Of a DNA stretch of 64,000 bases, positions 10,845 to 20,984 are shown piece after piece. Where the stretch lies: assembly GCA_019925095.2 (NCBI GenBank), contig CM034406.1, forward strand, positions 15,100,388 to 15,164,387, given 5' to 3'. The notes below the pieces were generated by a model. It worked only from the letters and a program-made list of their open reading frames with translations, made no database searches and was not told where the DNA came from. Source of the stretch: Dendrolimus kikuchii (lineage: Eukaryota > Arthropoda > Insecta > Lepidoptera > Lasiocampidae). Position 1 is the stretch's first letter. Each line of letters starts with the position of its first letter. The position numbers and the translations under genes are program-made.

Positions 10845-11320
10845 TTAGTGTATGATTTCTAAAGCTGTTCAAGCAACTAAAACGTAGAACCAAGTAGAAA
10901 TGGAGAAAGGGTAGATGTAAAAATTCAAACTACCTCATATTTGTTAATTTTACATAAAGCGCAGACTTTATGCATCTTCGTCAAACCCTTTCGGGTTTTA
11001 AGATGTAGATATGTAAAAATGTATGTTTTTGTTCATGGAAGAATCTTTTTCCATGGTAAAACATAAAAACCAAGAGCAAAATTGCAAAATGCACCGACTC
11101 CCAGATGTTATAGAAAAAAAATATTTCTGGCTTTTTAGATGCAAGTCGGTTTTGTTATTGTTAAAAATAAAATGAATGCTATTTATTGAAAACATTAATA
11201 CCTTACAATAAGTATGTGTACGTATATTACAATAAATTCTAATATTATTTACATATAAAAGAACAAGCGTTAAAATAACATATTATCTTTGAAATAATCA
11301 CGATAGAAGTAGTTTTGCAA
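10845..11320. other. No feature recognised
   Basis: AT-rich, no repeat boundaries or plausible open frames. A minus-strand 65-codon frame (10998-11195) is not supported by any motif. Confidence 0.3.
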
Positions 11321-11323
11321 TTT

Positions 11324-11616
11324 CAATCTATAAATGTCCCACTGCTGGGCTCAGGCCTCCCATTATAGGAGGAACGGACAATATACCCGCCACGTTAGTC
11401 CAAGGCAGCTTGGCAGGTTTGATACATCGGTTACCTCGATGTGCAGGTTGCATCACGATGTTTTAACTTCACCGTTGTAAGCACTTATTAATTGTATCAA
11501 TATGCACATTAGATCAGAAAACTGCCTAAGTGGTGCATGCGTTCCGGCCAGGATCGAACCCGCGCCCTTTGAGTTTGGGACGCGTGCGCTAGCCATTACA
11601 CTACCACGACTTGACT
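11324..11616 (-). mobile_element. tSINE copy, full length
   Basis: Minus strand: GTCGTGGTAGTGTAATGGCT (A box), GGTTCGATCCTGGCC (excellent B box), the CAGTTTTCTGATCTAATGTG body and CCCAGCAGTGGGACATTTAT end. The best-preserved promoter boxes in the window. Confidence 0.85.
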
Positions 11617-12097
11617 ATTGAAGGTATAATAATTCTAAATCGAGTAGTCAGCAGCATATTGATGTAAGTACACTCAGACCGGATATGAATATTGACAAGG
11701 CATCGAACAAACCGCACGATATTAAGAGCTATCGGTCATAAATAAATTTTCCTATATAAGGCACTATTAATTGTTTTTATTTTTAAATATGACCGCAAAA
11801 TTTGTGTACCAGTGCCAAAAAAATCATGAATATTGAAGTCTTAAATTCGTTTTCAAGCAAATAAGAAAAAAACATTAATTTCGCATTTATAAATTAGTAT
11901 TCATGACGCAAATTAAAATTAAAGTAGATTGAACATATGATAATAACAATTAAAATAATGTAAAATAATTTATTTAAAGTACTTATTATCGTCATCGTTA
12001 AGTAAATATAATCTAAATATACAAACAATTTAAATGTATAGTAATTGGGGGTGATTAAAATAGGTACCTTCGCAGATCCGTGTATCTTCTATACTAC
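11617..12097. other. No feature recognised
   Basis: AT-rich sequence with no repeat family that I can place. Confidence 0.3.
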
Positions 12098-12480
12098 ACT
12101 CCGTGCAGAAACGGAAAAGAATAGTATTGCCCGACTGGATGGCTACCACCCCTGGTTTTTATTTATTTTTTTATTGCAGGAGTTCAGCAGACAGGCAGAC
12201 GGCCCACTTGATGGAAAGCGGTTACCGTCGCCTATGGACATTTGCAACACCAAAGGTGCTACAAATGCGCTGCTGCTCTCTTAAGGGAGACTGGAACCTG
12301 GTCACTAATGCTGGAACACAACTTAAGGTTGTGTTCCAGCATTAGTGACCACGACCAGGGGTGGTAGCCATCCAGTCGGGCAAATGCCCTACCACCTGGC
12401 TGTGGGTTGGTCTAGTGTATGCAGGCATAACAACTTTGAGTTGTGTTCCGGCATCAGTGGCTAGGTGTAGTTTCGCCTTC
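12098..12480. mobile_element. Rearranged Fam-A mosaic
   Basis: At least five Fam-A segments of alternating orientation: sense 12098-12160 with an internal deletion; antisense 12162-12322 (poly-T, TTGCAGGAGTTCAGCAG onward); sense 12328-12351; antisense ~12353-12412; sense ~12413-12478. The second-to-third junction is a 24-bp perfect inverted repeat with a 5-nt loop (12299-12322 and 12328-12351), which could form a cruciform. Confidence 0.75.
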
Positions 12481-12518
12481 AAGGCCAGCAGCTCATTGGC
12501 GACACCTCTGGTATTAAT

Positions 12519-12775
12519 AATTTCTTAAGTTTTCGCGACTTGTATACATATAATAAAACTACGTTTTAATACTTTTAAGCGCGCTAATTTATTTAATTTT
12601 TATTATTCCGACGTTTCGGCCACTTTTCAGTGGCCGTGATCATGGCAGACAGAGATTTCAAGTGTCAATGAGTATTGTTAAAGTTTTATTTAGCCTACCG
12701 CTAACTTGTTCATTTTAATTATTTAGTTTTAGTTTTGTTTATGGTTATTATTTACATTTAAAATAATAACGCATC
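12519..12775. mobile_element. Penelope-like element fragment (terminal repeat plus adjacent 3' region)
   Basis: Begins TTTCTTAAGTTTTCGCGACT, as does the element at 57409, then runs through the terminal-repeat blocks CGACGTTTCGGCCAC and GTGGCCGTGATCA to TTTAGCCTACCGC. It continues into the reverse complement of the 3' non-coding region seen at 58050-58112. The hammerhead-like segment is present but diverged in its first core box. Confidence 0.7.
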
Positions 12776-12869
12776 GGAAAAACGACTGTGTCTATGAAAT
12801 ATCCGCTATGGCGCGAAAAATCAGTACCAAAATATCTGAAGGACGTTGCCGTTGCTAAAAACCTTAAGG

Positions 12870-13240
12870 CCCCTTAGGACCCTTATACACATACTTAAAC
12901 CTACGCGCACTACCATCGCATTGCATTACACGCACACTCCACAAACAAACCAAGACACACAAAGAGCCTAAAAATTAATAACCCAGGCACAGAAAAGAAA
13001 AAAAACAACACACATGGCACTAGATAGAACTATATATAAGTATAGATATAAGGCCAACACTGCACATGCACTTCCTCACAACACCAGCATGTAACAGATA
13101 CACTCTACATTAGTATAAGTTTAGTATTAAAATTAGAATAAATTAATATAATAAGTTATTCTTAAGGTACACCAAAACATAAAAATTACTACATATAATG
13201 TCACATACACTAACAAAAATAAACAATAAGCGTGTATGTA
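12870..13240 (-). repeat. Repeat C, copy 2
   Basis: Inverted partner of 3648-3985. The two align over nearly their whole length, with scattered substitutions and small indels, and share GGGTTATTAATTTTTAGGC and GTGTGTCTTGGTTTGTTTGT. It lies ~400 bp from the Fam-A mosaic, and the other copy is also enclosed by Fam-A ends. Confidence 0.65.
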
Positions 13241-13464
13241 GTCTCAAATTTTTCATAGAAATTAAGTAGTAAAAAAGGGTACGGAACTAGAGTCCGTAGA
13301 GATATTAATAATAATAAAAAAAAACAACCCTTAAGGCTACCACCGGTCAATTTTTTAGTTTAGCTCTATTAAGATTGTACTCCTTGTGTCTATATTTCAC
13401 GAGTCGTATTTAAAAGAAGAAAATAATGTCGATTGAATTCTGCAACGGTGTAACAGTAGCCCGA

Positions 13465-13920
13465 TTAACCTCGGTTGTCATAGAGTTTTATCGTTTTGCA
13501 CATTACTTGACGACCTCCGCGCCTTAGGGGTCGACCTACCCCAAGGGGTACAAGGTGAAATGCATCGAACCGCTTATAGCTCATTTTGCCTTTATTAGCT
13601 TTGGAGTAACGACACTCCATGCCATGCCTTTTCCCATTTAGCATGGGAAATATTGCTGCTTGGTTACAATTGACGACGGGTGAACCATCCGCTGGCATTG
13701 TTATATAAAAAATAAAATACATTAATAAACTATGTAACTTATGTAAGAATTTAAGAATAAAGATTGATCTATTGGTTAAGCAAATATTGTTTGCTGAAAA
13801 TACAGCGTACAAATTCCCTAAAACCTGTTTTTTATTATTTAAAGAACAGTGAAAGTACAGTCGCGGAATGAAAACGTTCGTCACCTCAATTAAAGTCGAC
13901 TTTTGCTTGCATGAGTACAA
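13465..13920 (-). CDS. Hypothetical open frame, 151 codons, doubtful
   Basis: The longest open frame in the window outside recognised elements. An internal ATG at about 13698 would give ~78 residues starting MPADGSPVVN and ending KTIKLYDNRG, basic and Arg/Lys-rich, with GVGRPLRRGGRQ near the end. I recognise no domain, signal peptide or membrane segment. No splice sites or polyadenylation signal support it. It may be chance or part of an unclassified element. Confidence 0.15.
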   Translation of the reverse strand: MYSCKQKSTLIEVTNVFIPRLYFHCSLNNKKQVLGNLYAVFSANNICLTNRSIFILKFLHKLHSLLMYFIFYITMPADGSPVVNCNQAAIFPMLNGKRHGMECRYSKANKGKMSYKRFDAFHLVPLGVGRPLRRGGRQVMCKTIKLYDNRG

Positions 13921-14125
13921 GAAATAATACTGCCAACATTTTAATAAATTTCACGTTTGTAAAATATACAAACGTGAAAAAATAAAATTGCAATGACAGA
14001 CGCTCAGATTAACAATAAGAAACAAAGAGGATATAATCACTACGCTTAACATAAATATTAAAACTAATCAAAAGTTTTAAATGTTTAAATAATCTTCTTA
14101 GACAAGATAGAAAATCAAACAAGTT
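13905..14125. repeat. Repeat E, copy 1 (uninterrupted)
   Basis: Shares with 52568-52975 the strings GCCAACATTTTAATAA, AATGACAGACGCT, TATAATCACTACGCTTAACA and TTAGACAAGATA. This copy lacks the ~155-bp insertion present at 52.65 kb, so it shows the empty site. No coding capacity. Confidence 0.6.
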
Positions 14126-14560
14126 TTATCTAAATACTTTAAGCTTTATTGTCAAATAGTTAAACATAATTTTCATGGAACAGTCTATTCTGTGACTTAT
14201 TTTGAAAACGTAACATGTGCTCGCGGAACGTTAAATTAATCAATTTGAAAACTGGCGAACATATTTATACTACGACTGTACACGGTTCTTCAGAAAAAGT
14301 ATTTTGAAGTGAAACTTTTTTAGAATCGTTGGATTTGATACTCGATAAAACGAAAAAGCGACACTAAAAAGAGATAAACACATAAATCTATAGGACTAAG
14401 CCTGCAAGAGAATGAGATAGATAGTTGGAAATGTTTTGGCGTTTTTCGTTAATATTTCAAATTTCGTGTTCTAGAGCAAATTTTTTTTATAAACTAATAC
14501 AATAAAAGAAAACTTAACTTATTTATATTATATTTTACCCACAGTCCCTCAAGACTTTTT
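14126..14560. other. No feature recognised
   Basis: AT-rich. It may be a continuation of repeat E, but no further match to the second copy was seen. Confidence 0.3.
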
Positions 14561-14561
14561 T

Positions 14562-14868
14562 ATCCGTGCAGGAACGGAGAAAGAATACAATTTCCTGCGG
14601 CCTGTCGTAAGAGGCGACTTAACAACCCACAGCCAGGTGGTAGGGCATTTGCCCGACTGGATGACTACCACCACTGGTCTAAAGTATGTCGCCTTAACAA
14701 CCTTGAGTTGTGTTCCGGCATTAGTGACTAGGTTCCAGTTTCTCTTAAGAGAGCAGCAGCGCATTTGTAGCACCTTTGGTGTTGCAAATGTCCATAGGCG
14801 ATGGTAACCGCTTTCCATCAAGTGGGCCGTCTGCCTGTCTGCTAAACTCCTGCAATAAAAAAAAAGAC
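14562..14868 (+). mobile_element. Fam-A, near full length
   Basis: ATCCGTGCAGGAACGGAG to an A-run at 14860, with a small deletion in the GCGGCCGGGCGGCC block. It sits next to T-rich DNA at its 5' edge. Confidence 0.85.
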
Positions 14869-15369
14869 TATAATTAGAATACTGAGCCTAGATCACCGCC
14901 TTCTATGGGTAATATGCCCAGAAGGATGGTTACGTTTCTTCTCTGGATAGTCATACTGATCCGTTGTCCGAGGTAGGTACCAGCCCTGATCACCTGAAAG
15001 GTCAATGAGTCGTTTTGATACATTTCGATAGAGGCTCATAGCCTCAGGGCCCATGAGTGTCATGAATATCTACATTGAGACCTTATATCTTATTAACCAT
15101 TCATTCTCATCCATGACTAATTGAACTAAATTTAAAATTTAAATTCTCTTACAAAATAAATATTAATTTTAATATTTTAAAAATATGTTTAATCCTGTTA
15201 CGGTTTAATAATAATCTTATCAACTTATCACCTTAGAATTATTATGTTTACTTCTGTATCTAGATTCACACCACCATATCGTCCTATTTGAAACAGACTG
15301 TAGATATCAATATTGGTTTCCTTTCGATATTTAAAAAAAAACCACAGAATTGATAAATCATTTTTGCAA
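14869..15369. other. No feature recognised
   Basis: Moderately AT-rich. 14880-15060 is more GC-balanced than its surroundings but matches nothing that I can name. Confidence 0.3.
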
Positions 15370-15929
15370 ACACAAGACACTTTATGTTGCGTACCCCATT
15401 GTTGCCAGTGTAGGAGTATGCTGGACCCGTATAGACACCACGGATTATCACGTTTACATAGTGTTGACATCATTCGTTGGGCTCTTGTCAGCGTGGGCGT
15501 ACCGGCGGTATTAGAACCGAATGGCTTGGTACGCGACGATAGTAAGAGGCCGGATGGTATGTCACTGCCTTAGAAGATGAGACAGCCGCTCGTCTGGGAC
15601 GCGACATATGTAGACACTCTGGCACCGTCACATCTTCCAATGACGGAGTTAGAGGCCGGCAACGCTGCTACAAAAGCTGAAGCTTTCAAGCGGCGCAATT
15701 GTGGAATCTTAGGAAGGGGTTACATACTTGTGCCGTTTGAAGTTGAAACATTAGGTCCGTGAGGTCCATTGGCAAATAATTTCTTCAAAGAAATTTTCAA
15801 GAAACTCTTCGATGCCACCCGTGGCTCATATTTCTCCCAACGAATACGCATTGCTATACAGCGCAGTAATGCAGCTAGCCTTCTGGGTACGCTCCCATCT
15901 GGTAGCGATTTGTTACACAGGCCATAATT
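15370..15929 (+). pseudogene. Retroelement C-terminal zinc-finger/endonuclease-like relic
   Basis: One frame runs from about 15370 to the TAA at 15926, with only two internal stops (TAG 15571, TGA 15760). It encodes a Cys-rich cluster (CCQCRSMLDPYRHHGLS), ALVSVGVPAVLEPNGL, KRPDGMSL, RQPLVWDATYVDTLAPSHLP, FVPFEVETLGP-like text and YFSQRIRIAIQRSNAASLLG. This pattern recurs in animal retroelement proteins. The PD...D spacing resembles a PD-(D/E)xK nuclease, but that is inference. A second, more decayed copy lies at 33115-33420. Confidence 0.55.
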
Positions 15930-16319
15930 GCTTGTACTATTTATAACTTGATTTATGAAAATAATATTATTCTATAAGTACAAAAGAGAAAAGAATATTA
16001 AGACACTTTTATATATACTCCAAATGTATTTCTAACCTCCTGAGATGATAAGATGTGACAAGACTTCGGAGTAATACCTTCAGGTGTCGGCAACCTGAAA
16101 TAAAATAAGAATATTACACGGCCCTTAGTTGAATGAACTTTTGTGATAAATGCTAATACATGCTTACTATAAATAGTTGTTTGTTCCGCCTGTTCATTCA
16201 CAAAATATTTGTTTGTTATTACTAGAATTCATGCATAATATCCGTTTTACTAACCGATTTTGTTGTTGCTAGAGGTGATTCTTTGTTATGGCACACATAG
16301 ATTAACGAGTTTTCAATAT
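15930..16319. other. No feature recognised
   Basis: AT-rich flank of an R1-like relic. No motif seen. Confidence 0.3.
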
Positions 16320-17115
16320 CCTTTTTTTTAACGAGGGGAAATCCGTCTGATGACTATCCAACACGGGGGAAACGCGGTGGGAAGTGTGGAATTCGCCACG
16401 TTAGGGTGACACTAGAAATGCTACTGCTACACCAAGGTCCTCAATATGTACTAAAAGCCTTCTGTGTTCCGTTCTCGGCCTTTATAGCAGGGCAAAGGGT
16501 ACATAGCTGTGTCGCACGCCCAACGGCCTCATTCATTGCCGAGGGAACCAACATTCCCGGCGTCTTTCTTCTCTCTTTTTGGCGTGGAGTGGTCTCTAAT
16601 GCGCCGTACGAGGGGAGAGGTAGGCGCTCACTGAACATCAACAATGGGTGAGAACCCTTCCCCATGGATAGTTCGCGGCGGTCGAAGGTCGTCCTCTGGC
16701 GCCGACGCGTGTCCCTTTGACAATAGCGGTGCAAGCCTGTGCGCTCACGCACCCGCTCTGTCTTCTTCTTGGCGAGCATGACCTACTTGCAGAAGGAGAA
16801 GACGGTGTCCCATCCAATGGAGCTCCCAACCATGACGCGAACCACAGCCAGAATCTCAAAAGATAAGCGCGCACGGATCATTAACGACGGGTGAGAACCC
16901 TTCCCCAGGGATAGTTCACGGAGGTCGAAGGTCGCCCTCTGGCGCCGACGCGTCTTCCTTTGACAGTAACAGTGCAAGCCCGTGCGCTCACGCACTTGCT
17001 CTGTCTCCTCCTTAGCGAGCATGACCTACTCGCAGAAGTAGAAGACGGCGTCCCATCCAATGGAGCTCCCAACCATGACGCGAACTACGACCAGGATCAC
17101 AAAACGGCCCAACGT
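16320..17115 (-). pseudogene. R1-clade LINE ORF2 C-terminal relic with tandem duplication
   Basis: On the minus strand the deduced text (FSFCK, VMLAKEETEQVRERTGLH, RRRQRATFD) matches the highly charged C-terminal tail typical of R1-clade reverse transcriptases. The coding piece is duplicated in tandem with a period of 243 bp (16646 vs 16889; 81 codons). The rest, 16330-16630, is GC-rich 3' non-coding DNA ending in a T-run at 16321, the antisense of a poly-A tail. No reverse-transcriptase domain remains. Confidence 0.6.
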
Positions 17116-17563
17116 ACTTTTTACTAAACTATAACATAATACAACTAATCTGCAAAACCTGATCCAACACTCATAATTGAATCGTAGCCAAAGTTCTAAA
17201 CTTTATTGAGCTATAAACTACAAGATATTTTTTTATTGCGCTTACTATGCCATAAATCTTTAGAAGCCTCATATAACACATCATGTCATTTCATCTGTTA
17301 TATGATAGACTAGATATGGTGTCACTCACCTTTAATTTGAATGCAAATGGAGTTTTTATTTGGGGTTCTGTATTCGTTTTGATAAAACACGGAAGCCTAT
17401 TTTATTCCTTGCGTGTGTTTTGTATATCATTTCTTTGGAACACTTCATACTTAGTGATCTCCCAGGCACTTATCCAATTATATTATCTACAATACTGGAA
17501 TACCGGACTTCTTTTTCGTAAAATGAAGTAAATAATAGATTTTTTTTATAAAAAATATTTCAA
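17116..17563. other. No confident feature; weak 82-codon open frame
   Basis: 17283-17531 (+) is open and hydrophobic, ending ...LLFRKMK. A GTAAAT donor-like site at 17528 and the acceptor at 17587 were tested as an intron, but the reading phases do not join, so no gene model is offered. Confidence 0.25.
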
Positions 17564-17863
17564 TTGATATCTTCATTATATTTCACAGCAAACATAACCA
17601 GTGGAAAATTTCGGGAACAGCGGACACGCAACATAAGGCTAACTAAAATGTTCACGACAAGAACGGTTGTGTCGCCGACTTGCCAAGTTTTAATACATAA
17701 AGGTATAACTGATCTAAGTATAGCTATATTCGCAACTGCAGAGTTTCACCACGTGACTCTGGCTAGATGCATAAACCGTACTAAACCAAATTTGAAAAAA
17801 GAAGAAGAACTGCAGCGTAACTATGTAAAATTTTTAAGTTTTATGTACGATAATGTGTATTGA
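17564..17863 (+). CDS. Candidate terminal exon of an unknown host gene
   Basis: An open frame whose useful part probably begins after an acceptor-like TATATTTCACAG at 17577-17588 and reads ITSGKFREQRTRNIRLTK... to FLSFMYDNVY, then a TGA. A canonical AATAAA lies 44-49 bp after the stop (17907-17912). The text is not low-complexity and does not resemble the surrounding elements. I do not recognise a family, and a partner upstream exon could not be found. It may equally be chance or an unclassified element. Confidence 0.25.
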   Translation: MISSLYFTANITSGKFREQRTRNIRLTKMFTTRTVVSPTCQVLIHKGITDLSIAIFATAEFHHVTLARCINRTKPNLKKEEELQRNYVKFLSFMYDNVY

Positions 17864-18154
17864 TGTTTTAGTATTTAATTATTATTGGTGGCAGTTGCTT
17901 TTTCCAAATAAAACTCGATGTGGACTGTATGATTTATTGCTTTGATATTTACAAACATTAATTTAAAAGCATACATAGACGAGTAACAGTCCTTAATGGC
18001 GTTAATAATAAAATATGTTATTAACGGCATTAAGGATCAGGCACTGTAATTTTCTTTCATTTTTTTATTTTTATGTCTGTGTTATCTTTATCCCTCACAT
18101 ATATGAAATGTATATAAAACTGCTAATGTGTGTGTTTGGTTGCGCGGGCGCGTG

Positions 18155-18192
18155 TATGTTCATGTGTGTATGTATGTGTGTGTGTGTGTGTG

Positions 18193-18238
<46 letters not shown>
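18155..18238. repeat. (GT)n microsatellite
   Basis: Nearly pure TG dinucleotide repeat, with one short TATATATG interruption near 18191-18198. The apparent 86-codon Val/Cys open frame across it is an artefact of the repeat. Confidence 0.9.
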
Positions 18239-18240
<2 letters not shown>

Positions 18241-18389
18241 AGCATGAGTTTTATATACGTCCCATATTCTTTTAAAGTATTGTACACTACCATCTTTTAG
18301 TTCGTGGATAATCTAGTTGGATAAGCACTAATTTTATACTATTTTTTTTTTAATTATGTAACTTTAGTGTATATCTGTTTATTATCCTA

Positions 18390-18720
18390 AATAAATAAAA
18401 TAAAATAAAAATAAAATAAAAACAGAAAAAATAATGCTAAGTGGCAGAGAGAGTAGTAGTCGTTTTGAAGTGAAGTAGTGCAATTCCGGCCTCCAAGGCC
18501 GCTTCTTATATTGCATGTTCCGTGCGACGCCTAGCTGCTAACTGTGTGAGCTATAGGCGTCGGCGGTATGCGGGGCGCGGAGAGATGTGCTCCAGCGGGC
18601 GGGTCAGGAGGGGTGCTCTATGTCCGCAACAATTATAATAACAATAATCGGTGGATCAACATATGCAAAGTAAATTCCCAAGCTAAGCTAGCTACACTTG
18701 TGATATAATTTTTTATAAGT
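18390..18720. other. A-rich tail and GC-richer unclassified block
   Basis: 18391-18422 is (AAATA)n-like, as at the 3' end of a retroelement. 18430-18620 is GC-richer, with AATTCCGGCCTCCAAGGCCG and GGCGTCGGCGGTATGCGGGG. I cannot assign the element. Confidence 0.35.
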
Positions 18721-18840
18721 TATTTTTTTTATTGACAAATTATGCAAAAAATGTTTCTACAATTTCACAATACTATGATATATCTATATTACGTAGCGGT
18801 ATATAGAATATAATTATGTCCCTACGAAATTATACCCATA

Positions 18841-19039
18841 TCTATCTTTATATATAAAATTCTTCTGTGCGTGTGTATGTGACTGAACTCCACCTAAACG
18901 GCTGGACCGATGCCGATGAAATTTTTTTTGTATGTTCAGATCCGAGAATGGTTTAGATTCACTATTGGATCCGGTAGGTGGCGCCGCAATCAGGTTCTAA
19001 AATTTATTTCGGCAGGACAACGTCTATCGAGACAGCTAG
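18841..19039 (+). mobile_element. H1 Helitron-like element
   Basis: Starts A|TCTATCTTTATATATA and ends GACAGCTAG|T. It contains AAACGGCTGGACCGATG and GGTAGGTGGCGCCGC. The subterminal hairpin is damaged (CGTCTATCGAG). It is joined directly to H2, exactly as at 6.5 kb. Confidence 0.7.
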
Positions 19040-19587
19040 TATTATTATAAAATTCTATACATGACGTGCCTGTGAATTAAAGATATAAAAAAAAAACAAC
19101 TGGAATAGACTACATAAACGACGGAAAACACGACGCATTAAAAAAAAATCTTGTCTGTTTGTCAGCTTGTCTATTTATTCGGGATTCACTACTGGGCCGA
19201 TTTCGATGATGTTTTCGCTGATTGAGAGCAAATTTTATACTTAAAATTTGCAGTACTTTTTATCCTGGGAATTTCGTGGCAATTTTCCTGGGAATTATTT
19301 AAAGATAGCCATATTAGAAAATATCGAATTTCAATGTGATTTTTTCACTGATCGATAGCAAATTCTATGTAATAAAACGTGTAATAATTATTATCTCGGA
19401 AATCCTGCAGAAATTTACCTAAAGAGCGGTTTGTAGTTGTTCGGGTGTATAAAAATTAGCTTATTCCAACACAGTTTTCACTACAACGATGGCTCATATT
19501 CTTTTTTAAATGCCGCGGTACTTTGTGTCCCGGGAATCCCGCACATACTTCAAATCAAGCGCAGACAAAGTCGCGGGCATATCCTAG
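19040..19587 (+). mobile_element. H2 Helitron-like element, longest copy
   Basis: Runs from TATTATTATAAAATTC at the H1 junction to GTCGCGGGCATATCCTAG|T, giving a CTAG 3' end. It includes ACTACTGGGCCGATTTCGAT and CACTGATCGATAGCAAATT (twice, slightly varied). No helicase or Rep coding. Confidence 0.55.
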
Positions 19588-20084
19588 TACGTTTATATAA
19601 AATGACTGAGTTAGAAAGGCGGATACAAAGCCTTTATAAGGTTCTTCTTTACGAATATAGATACTGAACACTTAAAATAGTGTAGGTTGAAATTCCCATT
19701 CTATGGTGTTATGATTCGTCTGCGTTTATAAACCGCCTTCGTGTTTTGTAATCGCGATCATCACAAACCTTGACACCTGCGTGTGCGCAAGTTTCCCTGT
19801 AAAAGTGTTGCCATTATTTAAAACAATTAATTCCGTGGAAAGTGGAAATTATACAATTTGAATAAGTTATTATTCAAATTGTATAATTTCCACAATATTT
19901 ATTACATATTATAGTTTCAAATTTGTTACATTCATTTATGTTTATTTCTTGGAAAAATGTATTTTTATAACAAAACTTATAGTACAATAGTGTATTTATT
20001 AAATATTATCAGTGTTTCTATGGAGTAGAATCTGTATATATATTAATAATAATAGCTTTAGAAATAAGTTATTTTATACTTTTT
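19588..20084. other. No feature recognised; AT-rich inverted repeat
   Basis: Near 19840-19895, GAAATTATACAATTTGAATA and its complement (TTATTCAAATTGTATAATTTC) form a ~21-bp near-adjacent palindrome around TAAG. No gene. Confidence 0.4.
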
Positions 20085-20635
20085 AGTTTTTGAAGTCGGT
20101 GTTATTGAACGAAGTTTTTTTATTTTATTTGTTACTTTTAGTGTCTAGCTATGTATGGGTAGACATACGAAAGGTGCCGCGCTCCTTAAAAAATATAGGT
20201 CCCAAGAAACGGGAACAAAAAAATGTTCGTAAAATAAAAACTACTAGGCCACACTATGTCAAATATTTAGGGGACCAAATGGCAACTATTCTGCATCAAA
20301 TTAAATAAGAGTCACGTAAATCGGATCATAAATCTTAGCGATATCGGTGTACATATGGAACGGAATGGAAAAATTTTCATAAAAAATGTTCATAAAATGA
20401 AAACTACTAGGCCAAACTATGTCAAATTTTTAAGGGACCAAATGGCAGCTATCTTGCGTCGAACCAAAAAAAATCACGTAAATCGGATTATAAATCGCGG
20501 AGTAGTCGGTGAATATACATAAAAAAAAAGATCCCGACGAATTGAGAACCTCCTACTTTTTTTGAAGTCGGTTAAAAAAAATCCCGACGAATTGAGAACC
20601 TCCTCCTTTCTTTGAAGTCGGTTAAAAATACGTGT
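20085..20635. repeat. GAAGTCGG-type dispersed repeat with internal tandem units
   Basis: TTTTGAAGTCGGT occurs near the left (20089) and twice at the right. A ~115-bp block (AAAACTACTAGGCCA...GGGACCAAATGGCA...CACGTAAATCGGAT) is present twice, at ~20218-20335 and 20385-20497. The right end carries a tandem pair of ATCCCGACGAATTGAGAACC units (20532 and 20580). Fragments recur at 8.56 and 10.2 kb. Class not assigned. Confidence 0.5.
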
Positions 20636-20744
20636 CTGTTTTTTATTAATATTATCTAACTTTGTTATTAGTATTAACTAGATGATGGTAAACAGATGGT
20701 AAATCATTTGATTGTGAGTCGAATCTTACTGGACGGATGGAAGG

Positions 20745-20945
20745 AGGCTGGTACTGAAAATCAGCGCTGTGTTAGATCCTGCCACAGCATAACGCTGAGT
20801 GACAAGCCTCATTGTCGTAAATTTAATGTACATTGTCATATTGTTTATGTGTAACAACAAGTGTAATTATTGATTTTTGTGCATTATTTTGAGACAATCA
20901 ATATTTCTCTTTCTCTTCTCTTTCTTTCTTTCTAATTCCTAATGC
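20745..20945 (+). mobile_element. Unclassified LINE-like 3' tail with (TTTC)n
   Basis: AGCGCTGTGTTAGATCCTGC, CAGCATAACGCTGAGTGACA and a terminal CTTTCTTTCTTTCT tract. A related tail in opposite orientation, with (GAAA)n, lies at 39810-39990. The microsatellite end is typical of some LINE tails. Confidence 0.4.
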
Positions 20946-20984
20946 GCCTTTCTTTCAAACTTATTATAATATGTATAATGTCTG

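Noticed and set aside
17283..17588. Two-exon gene joining 17283-17527 to 17589-17863
   Set aside because: The donor leaves two bases and the acceptor requires one, so the frames do not join.
18015..18275. 86-codon open frame rich in Cys/Val
   Set aside because: It is produced by the (GT)n microsatellite and its flanks.
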